This document shows, piece after piece, positions 1-4,795 of a stretch of DNA of 11,777 bases; the stretch's first letter is position 1, and each line of letters starts with the position of its first letter. Both the position numbers and the translations under genes were made by a program. Source of the stretch: Spirochaetia bacterium (GTDB taxonomy: Bacteria; Spirochaetota; Spirochaetia; Sphaerochaetales; Sphaerochaetaceae); contig CAAGIP010000086.1 of assembly GCA_900769955.1 (NCBI GenBank), positions 1-11,777 on the forward strand, read 5' to 3'. A model generated the notes under the pieces. That model worked only from the letters and a program-made list of their open reading frames with translations. It did no database searches and had not been told where the DNA came from.

Positions 1-158
1 AGCAGATCTCTGCATATGATATGTGGAAATCGTATTACAGCTATCTCAGAAAGTTCTATTGGAAAGAACACCATCTCTGGACAAGAGGCTACTTCTGCTC
101 ATCAGTTGGCAATGTAAGCACTGAGCGTCTTGATGAATACATCATGAACCAAGGTTAA
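1..158 (+). CDS. tnpA: IS200/IS605-family Y1 transposase, C-terminal end (partial)
   Basis: An open frame enters from the window edge (first full codon at base 3) and ends at TAA 156-158, giving 51 C-terminal residues. The stretch reads WKEHHLWTRGYF, then SSVGNVS, then DEYIMNQ. This is the characteristic end of the small single-strand HUH transposases of the IS200/IS605 family. In that family the Tyr of the closing Y-x3-Q motif is the DNA-cleaving nucleophile, and both residues are present here (YIMNQ). The HUH histidine pair would lie upstream, outside the window. The protein would cut and rejoin single-stranded element ends next to subterminal hairpins. A hairpin starts directly after the stop codon. 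Whether the copy is intact cannot be judged from its tail, but no frameshift or stop is seen in the visible part. Confidence 0.88.
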   Translation, partial: QISAYDMWKSYYSYLRKFYWKEHHLWTRGYFCSSVGNVSTERLDEYIMNQG

Positions 159-205
159 CCCGATTCACATTCCACCTTAAAAGGATGGAATCTATCTCGG
201 GTTTT
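159..205 (+). mobile_element. Right-end hairpin of the IS200/IS605 element, possible terminator
   Basis: An imperfect inverted repeat begins one base after the tnpA stop. CCCGA (159-163) pairs with TCGGG (197-201). ATTCCACCTT (169-178) pairs with AAGG-a-TGGAAT (181-191), with one bulged A. Four Ts follow (202-205). Subterminal hairpins close to the tnpA stop are the recognition structures of IS200/IS605 ends, and a GC stem plus T-run can also stop transcription. The exact element boundary, probably within the next few tens of bases, cannot be fixed without an empty site. Confidence 0.6.
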
Positions 206-258
206 ATATGTATTGATTCCTGATGACTTTACTCTTCTTTGCTGTTAACATCACATTC

Positions 259-666
259 ATGATCAGGATTGATGACAGAGAAGAGAGCGCGGAGCTTATC
301 AGGGCTCACTTAAGGGCTTACAACAGAAAGTTCTTCACGGACAGTGAGGACATAAACATAACAGACGAGAATGACGGAGTCTTTCGCGGAGGGCTCGCCG
401 CAACCAGGGATTTCGACACGCTTTACATCGAATATCTTGTCGTTGATCCCGCATTCAGGGGTAAAGGCGTTGGGGAAGGCCTCATCCGGGAAGCTGAAAG
501 AATCGCAGCTGAAAAGGGTGTTAAGAGGATAAGGCTCATGACCTATTCATTCCAGGCTCCGCTTTTCTATGAGAAGATGGGCTTTGAAAGGGAGTGGGTG
601 GTCTCTCCCGTATTTTGCAAGTATGATGAGTATCACTTCGTAAAGGAATTGCCCCATGAGGCTTAA
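259..666 (+). CDS. GNAT-family N-acetyltransferase
   Basis: This 135-residue single-domain protein has the GNAT fold signature. A beta-strand reads LYIEYLVVDP, then comes the acetyl-CoA pyrophosphate-binding loop R-G-K-G-V-G (about residues 67-72), then a helix and a terminal SFQAPLFYEKMGFE block. The family moves an acetyl group from acetyl-CoA to an amine. The acceptor cannot be read from sequence. I chose ATG 259 because MIRIDDREESAELI fits the usual first strand and helix. An in-frame ATG at 223 would add 12 hydrophobic residues that do not look like GNAT sequence. Neither start has a good Shine-Dalgarno sequence, which may reflect the IS end lying just upstream. Its last 11 bases overlap the next gene, so the two are probably co-translated. 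Confidence 0.85.
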   Translation: MIRIDDREESAELIRAHLRAYNRKFFTDSEDINITDENDGVFRGGLAATRDFDTLYIEYLVVDPAFRGKGVGEGLIREAERIAAEKGVKRIRLMTYSFQAPLFYEKMGFEREWVVSPVFCKYDEYHFVKELPHEA

Positions 667-1312
667 TGAGAATTCAGTCTGTGTCTTTGACATGGACGGC
701 ACTATCGTCGATACGCTGAGTTTCTGGAGAAAGGCGCCTTTAAGATACCTTGAACGAAAGGGGATCACACCGACAGCAGATGACAGAACTTTCATCTTTT
801 CCCATATGATGAGCGAGTCGCTTCCCCATCTTGCAGAAAGGTACTCGCTTGAAGACGATCCTTCTGAAGCAGAGGAGCTTCTCGCACTTGAGGTGCTTGA
901 GGAATATAGGAATGTTGACGTGATGAAGGCCGGATGTGAGCGCTTTCTTTCTGCTCTCAGGGAAAGGGGTATTCCCGCATGTATTTACACTGCAAACGAA
1001 CGTGAGTTCCTGGATGTAATCATAAAGCGGTTTTCGCTGGAGCTTTATTTTGATCACTTCTTCACATGTGCCGAGCTTGGCTACCATAAAGGTGAAAGGG
1101 CCGGTTTTGAGTACATTGCAAGGCTTTACGGAAAGACCCTTGAGGATATAGTCCTCTTCGAGGATTCCCTGTACGCGATTAAGAATGCAAGGTCTCTCGG
1201 AATGGGGGCCGTGGGGATCATGGAGGAGCACTCGGCCCATGTCTTTGATGAGATTAAACTCAATGCCGATTTTTTTGTCTCATCGTATGACGATTTGGAT
1301 ATTCTGGTGTAG
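656..1312 (+). CDS. HAD-superfamily phosphatase, beta-phosphoglucomutase-like
   Basis: This 218-residue protein shows all four HAD motifs: D12-M-D14-G-T (nucleophile Asp and acid/base Asp), T112 in IYTANE (motif II), K145 in GYHKGE (motif III) and E169-D170 in FEDSLYAIKNA (motif IV, Mg2+ binding). The helical cap sits between motifs I and II (about residues 20-95), the arrangement of the phosphatase and beta-phosphoglucomutase subfamily. It most likely removes phosphate from a small sugar phosphate or nucleotide. A mutase role is possible but not indicated. Start ATG 656 has AAAGGA at 642-647 and lies inside the 3' end of the acetyltransferase gene, so the two form one transcription unit. No hairpin terminator follows the stop. 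Confidence 0.88.
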   Translation: MRLNENSVCVFDMDGTIVDTLSFWRKAPLRYLERKGITPTADDRTFIFSHMMSESLPHLAERYSLEDDPSEAEELLALEVLEEYRNVDVMKAGCERFLSALRERGIPACIYTANEREFLDVIIKRFSLELYFDHFFTCAELGYHKGERAGFEYIARLYGKTLEDIVLFEDSLYAIKNARSLGMGAVGIMEEHSAHVFDEIKLNADFFVSSYDDLDILV

Positions 1313-1346
1313 CTTTTTTAAAGTACGGTATTATAAAGATTTTTCT

Positions 1347-1374
1347 TTGCTTATCCCTCGACCGGTGGTATAAT
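1347..1374 (+). promoter_or_regulatory. Sigma70-type promoter for the LacI-TIM-LarA operon
   Basis: A perfect -10 hexamer TATAAT lies at 1369-1374. TTGCTT at 1347-1352 can serve as the -35 hexamer with a 16-bp spacer. Transcription would start near 1380-1382, leaving a leader of only about 38 bases before the LacI-family start codon. The position is in the 106-base gap between the HAD gene and the regulator. Confidence 0.65.
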
Positions 1375-1388
1375 CCTTCTTAAGGGAG

Positions 1389-1418
1389 TTTGGATTGTAG
1401 TATCCAAAAATATGGATA
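1389..1418. promoter_or_regulatory. Tandem overlapping inverted repeats, candidate autoregulatory operator
   Basis: Three 5-bp half-sites alternate in orientation at exact 11-bp steps: TGGAT (1391-1395), ATCCA (1402-1406) and TGGAT (1413-1417). The first two extend to a 7+6+7 inverted repeat (TTTGGAT-n6-ATCCAAA, 1389-1408). The last two form a 6+6+6 repeat (TATCCA-n6-TGGATA, 1401-1418) that ends at the base before the ATG. Lying just downstream of the -10 box, this is where a repressor would block initiation or early elongation. The natural candidate is the adjacent LacI-family protein. Binding is inference. Confidence 0.55.
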
Positions 1419-2420
1419 ATGATCACACTGAAAGACATTTCTGATTCATGCGGAGTGGGTATTTCCACTGTTTCACGTGTGCTGTCGGGGGACAGGACCA
1501 GAAAAATCAAAAAGGAAACCGAACAGCTTGTGATCAGGACTGCATCCGAGCTCGGATACTTCAGGGAGAAGAAGCTTAAGATCCATGCAAATGACAGGGA
1601 AGTCAGGATTGCGGGGCTGTTCCTGTCTGACCATGAAAGCATTCTCAATCCATTCTTTTCCGAAGTGTTCGTAGGCATTAAGGATCAGATCAATCTTTTC
1701 AGTGAGTACATGAACGTGAACTACAGGGTACTGAGTCTCTATGATACCAGCTTCGAGAAGGAGCTGCTTGAGTTCAGGCCTGATGTGGCAATACTGCTCG
1801 GGCGAATTCAGAAGCCCGTGCTTTCCTTCGTGCAGAAAAACATCCCGCAGCTTATCTACGCGGGACTCAATCCCGTCGGGGGCATGGACGAAGTCATCTG
1901 CAATGCAAGTGAGGGAATTTCCACTGCAGTGAAGTATCTATCCGATGAAGGTTATGAGCGTATCGGATACATCGGTCCCGTCAATGATGAAAAAATCCAG
2001 AACGAGCACAGATTTGCAGGCTATCTGGCAGGACTGGGACTTGCCATGAAGCCATATGATGAGAGTCTTGTCATGAATTCATATCTCGATGCCAATAACG
2101 GATACACGGCGGCACGTGCTCTCTTTGACAGAGCTTCACCCGATGCAGTCGTGTGTGCCAATGACAATGTGGCGTTCGGTGTGCTTAAATTCATCACTCA
2201 GGAAGGCCTTAATGCGGCCGTTACGGGATTTGACAATGTAGAGCTCTCATCATTTTCATCCCCTTCACTTACCACGTTTGACGTTCCAAAGCGTGATCTG
2301 GGACGCCTTGCAGTGGTATGTGCCCTGGACAGAATGAAAACTCCCCGTGACATCAATGTAAAAATCGTGCTTCCCTACAGAATGATTATCAGGGATTCCA
2401 CGAAAAGGAGATCGGAATGA
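1419..2420 (+). CDS. LacI-family transcriptional regulator
   Basis: This 333-residue protein has an N-terminal LacI helix-turn-helix (LKDISDSCGVGISTVSRVLSG, residues 4-24) followed by a periplasmic-binding-protein-like effector domain. Visible family landmarks are NPFFSEVFVGI, the CANDNVAFGVL strand, and GFDNVE followed by SPSLTTFDVP. The normal hinge-helix 'ARSL' is absent: after LGY the chain runs REKKLKIHANDREVRIAG. DNA contact at the operator centre may therefore differ from LacI itself. An in-frame TAG at 1398-1400 leaves ATG 1419 as the only start that keeps the HTH complete. The only good Shine-Dalgarno (AAGGGAG, 1382-1388) is about 30 bases upstream, with the inverted repeats between. 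The stop overlaps the next ATG as ATGA. It probably represses its own operon until a sugar or sugar-acid derivative binds. Confidence 0.92.
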   Translation: MITLKDISDSCGVGISTVSRVLSGDRTRKIKKETEQLVIRTASELGYFREKKLKIHANDREVRIAGLFLSDHESILNPFFSEVFVGIKDQINLFSEYMNVNYRVLSLYDTSFEKELLEFRPDVAILLGRIQKPVLSFVQKNIPQLIYAGLNPVGGMDEVICNASEGISTAVKYLSDEGYERIGYIGPVNDEKIQNEHRFAGYLAGLGLAMKPYDESLVMNSYLDANNGYTAARALFDRASPDAVVCANDNVAFGVLKFITQEGLNAAVTGFDNVELSSFSSPSLTTFDVPKRDLGRLAVVCALDRMKTPRDINVKIVLPYRMIIRDSTKRRSE

Positions 2421-3244
2421 AACACATTTATGTGAACTTCAAACGCTTTGACGTACCGTCAGAGCTGGGTGGGGTCAACAGACTTGCTCCCGTCTCTGAA
2501 TACTCAAAGACAATTGTAAATGGTGTTAAGGATGAACTTGCATCGTTTGAGAATTGCGAATTCGTACAGTTTTATCCTGAAAGTCAGATACCTGAGGCCG
2601 TTAAGGCTGCAAAAGGCAGCGTTCTTAAAATCGGATGCCAGGGCGTGCACCGGGATGATGTTATGATCGGAGGCAACTTCGGTGCGTTCACGACCCTGCG
2701 TCCCGCAGCCGCTATGAGTGCGCTGGGATGCACTCATGCGATAATAGGTCACTGTGAGGAAAGAAAGAATCTTGCCGAGCTCTTTGCCATGGCGGGCTCA
2801 TCTGACAGGACGCTCTCGGCAAAGGTACTGAACAGGGAAGTGCTTGCTGCCCAGAAGCGCGGACTGGACGTTCTTTTCTGTGTCGGGGAAAAGGATACGG
2901 AGCTTGAAGAGTGGGACACTGTGATAAAAGAGCAGCTCACGCTCGGCCTTGAGGGTGCGGACCTCTGCCATGTCGCGATCGCATATGAGCCTGTATGGTC
3001 AATCGGGCCCGGAAAGACGCCTGCAGGAAAGGATTACATTACAAAGGTTGCGCGCCTCATCAAACAAACACTGGGAGATGTTCCTGTAGTTTACGGCGGC
3101 GGGCTCAAAAAGGACAATGCCGCCATGCTCTCAACAATTGATGAAATAGACGGCGGACTTATCGCACTGACACGTTTTTCGGGTGAGATCGGATTCTATC
3201 CCGATGAATACCTTGAAATTATAAGACTCTATCTCGGAAAGTAA
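2417..3244 (+). CDS. Triosephosphate isomerase paralogue with altered substrate loops
   Basis: This 275-residue TIM-barrel protein clearly belongs to the triosephosphate isomerase family and is longer than the usual 250. Conserved catalytic elements are N7 and K9 (VNFKR in place of GNWK), H112 (IIGHCEER) and E191 at loop 6 (AYEPVWSIGPGKT). Departures from canonical TIM sit where substrate and subunit contacts occur. GAFTGE is GAFTTLRP at loop 3 (89-96). GHSERR is GHCEERK. YGGSV is YGGGL at loop 7. The loop 8 phosphate-binding GGAS stretch is replaced by ALTRFSG (250-256). The chemistry, aldose-ketose isomerisation, is probably retained. The substrate is likely another phosphorylated or otherwise altered sugar, as in TIM-like erythrulose-phosphate isomerases. 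It sits in the operon between the LacI regulator (4-base overlap) and the LarA-like gene, not in a glycolytic cluster. Confidence 0.85.
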   Translation: MKHIYVNFKRFDVPSELGGVNRLAPVSEYSKTIVNGVKDELASFENCEFVQFYPESQIPEAVKAAKGSVLKIGCQGVHRDDVMIGGNFGAFTTLRPAAAMSALGCTHAIIGHCEERKNLAELFAMAGSSDRTLSAKVLNREVLAAQKRGLDVLFCVGEKDTELEEWDTVIKEQLTLGLEGADLCHVAIAYEPVWSIGPGKTPAGKDYITKVARLIKQTLGDVPVVYGGGLKKDNAAMLSTIDEIDGGLIALTRFSGEIGFYPDEYLEIIRLYLGK

Positions 3245-3255
3245 GGAGAATTATC

Positions 3256-4707
3256 ATGAAGCTTGATTTTGAATACGGTCACGGTACAATGAGTGCAAAT
3301 CTGCCCGATGACACTGATGTGTTCATCCCGGGTGTCACTGTTGCCGATCCTGCATGCATACCTGAGCAAATGCTTGAGGAAGAGACGCTGAAGAGTCTCC
3401 GCAATCCCATCGGGATGCCTCCACTCAGCGAGCTTGCGCATAAGGGCAGTAAGGTAACCATCGTCTTCCCTGACAGGGTTAAGGGCGGCGAACAGGCCAC
3501 AAGTCACAGGAAGATTTCAATTAAGCTCATCCTGAAGGAACTTTATGCCGCAGGTGTCGATAAAAAGGATATCCTCCTCATCTGCTCAAACGGACTTCAC
3601 AGGAAGAATACGGTTCTCGAGATCAGAGGCGTGCTCGGTGATGAGCTCTTCAATGAATTCTATCCCTCAGGTCAGATAATGAACCACGACAGTGAGGACT
3701 ACGACCATCTTGTGGACCTCGGTACGACACGCAGGGGAGACCCGGTGCTGATGAACAAGTATGTTTACGACAGTGATGTTGCGATCCTTATCGGGCATGT
3801 CCAGGGCAATCCATACGGCGGTTATTCCGGTGGCTATAAACACTGTGCCACAGGCATCACACACTGGAGGAGCATCGCCAGTCACCATGTTCCTGAGGTA
3901 ATGCACCGCGGTGACTTCACTCCCGTATCGGGACACTCCCTGATGAGGACAAAGTTCGATGAGATCGGAATGCACATGGAAGAGAAGATGGGAAAGAAGT
4001 TCTTCTGCTGTGATGCAGTTCTTGACTCAAAGAGCCGTCAGATCTCGATCTGGTCAGGCTATGCAAAGGAAATGATGCCCTTAAGCTGGGTCGATGCCGA
4101 CAAGAGAACTTACGTTCCGTTTGCAAAGAAGAAGTATGACATCATGGTATTCGGAATGCCACAGTTCTTCCACTACGGGGATGGTATGGGAACAAACCCG
4201 ATCATGATGATGCAGGCACTTTCCGCTCAGGTCATCAGGCATAAAAGGGTCATGAGTGACAACTGTGTCATAATCTGTTCATCCCTCTGTAACGGCTTCA
4301 TGAACGAGGATCTCTGGCCATATCTCCCGCAGATGATGGAAGATTTCAAGCACGACCACATGGATACGCTTCCCGACATGAACAGACTCGGTGAATACTA
4401 TGCAACGAATGAGGAGTATATCAGGAAGTACCGCTACAGGAATGCATTCCATCCCTTCCACGGTTTCTCGATGATAAGCTGCGCGCACATTGCGGAAATG
4501 AACACAAGTGCGATTTACATCGTCGGTGCTCAGGATCCGGGATATGCAAGAATGATGGGCCTTAAGACGAGAAAGACCTTCGAGGAAGCGCTTGAGGATG
4601 CAAAGAGGAAGTTTACGGGACCGAATCCTAACATCCTTGCCCTCCCGCTTACCTTCAAAACTACAGCAGTTCACCTTTGCATGAAGGACGAACCTTATAA
4701 GGGCTGA
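3256..4707 (+). CDS. LarA-like nickel-pincer enzyme (DUF2088), probable hydroxy-acid or sugar-acid racemase/epimerase
   Basis: This 483-residue protein belongs to the lactate racemase LarA family. In Lactiplantibacillus LarA, K184 carries the nickel-pincer nucleotide, H200 is a Ni ligand, and H108 and H174 are the catalytic acid/base pair. Here YSGGYK195 supplies the cofactor lysine, H211 lies exactly 16 residues later as in LarA, and H115 in CSNGLHR matches H108. The residue 10 before the lysine, His in LarA, is N185 (GNPYGGYSGGYK). The usual DxTR motif reads D73-R-V-K76. The protein is also longer than LarA (about 424 residues). The fold and cofactor are therefore supported, but lactate racemisation is not. 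No larB, larC or larE is in the window, so cofactor would come from elsewhere. AAGGAG at 3243-3248 overlaps the preceding stop. The gene closes the operon. Confidence 0.82.
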   Translation: MKLDFEYGHGTMSANLPDDTDVFIPGVTVADPACIPEQMLEEETLKSLRNPIGMPPLSELAHKGSKVTIVFPDRVKGGEQATSHRKISIKLILKELYAAGVDKKDILLICSNGLHRKNTVLEIRGVLGDELFNEFYPSGQIMNHDSEDYDHLVDLGTTRRGDPVLMNKYVYDSDVAILIGHVQGNPYGGYSGGYKHCATGITHWRSIASHHVPEVMHRGDFTPVSGHSLMRTKFDEIGMHMEEKMGKKFFCCDAVLDSKSRQISIWSGYAKEMMPLSWVDADKRTYVPFAKKKYDIMVFGMPQFFHYGDGMGTNPIMMMQALSAQVIRHKRVMSDNCVIICSSLCNGFMNEDLWPYLPQMMEDFKHDHMDTLPDMNRLGEYYATNEEYIRKYRYRNAFHPFHGFSMISCAHIAEMNTSAIYIVGAQDPGYARMMGLKTRKTFEEALEDAKRKFTGPNPNILALPLTFKTTAVHLCMKDEPYKG

Positions 4708-4722
4708 CAGTAAAAAAAGCAA

Positions 4723-4754
4723 GTCTCCTGCCAAACGACAGGAGACGTTTTTTT
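4723..4754. terminator. Bidirectional rho-independent terminator between convergent genes
   Basis: A perfect 8-bp stem GTCTCCTG (4723-4730) / CAGGAGAC (4739-4746) encloses an 8-base loop. G and seven Ts (4748-4754) follow on the plus strand. Seven As (4712-4718) precede it, giving a T-run on the minus strand as well. It ends the LacI-TIM-LarA operon and could also stop read-through from the convergent glycosidase gene. Confidence 0.88.
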
Positions 4755-4773
4755 AAGTGAATCAAGGCTGGTG

Positions 4774-4789
4774 CTTCCGATATCGGAAG
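4774..4789. repeat. Perfect 16-bp palindrome downstream of the glycosidase gene
   Basis: CTTCCGAT is followed directly by its reverse complement ATCGGAAG. It begins 6 bases downstream of the glycosidase stop on the minus strand. There is no spacer loop and no T-run, so it is not a standard terminator. It may form a short RNA hairpin at the mRNA 3' end or be a symmetric protein-binding site. Function is unknown. Confidence 0.5.
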
Positions 4790-4795
4790 AAATAC

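Noticed and set aside
223..258. Upstream ATG for the GNAT acetyltransferase
   Set aside because: It adds 12 hydrophobic residues that do not fit the family, with no better ribosome binding site. Kept only as an alternative start.
740..1240. Minus-strand open frame opposite the HAD phosphatase
   Set aside because: Shadow of a gene with all four HAD motifs. The translated sequence shows no family features.
1412..1444. Ten-codon out-of-frame leader peptide starting at ATG 1412 and overlapping the LacI start
   Set aside because: No ribosome binding site at a suitable distance and nothing peptide-like in it. Most likely chance.
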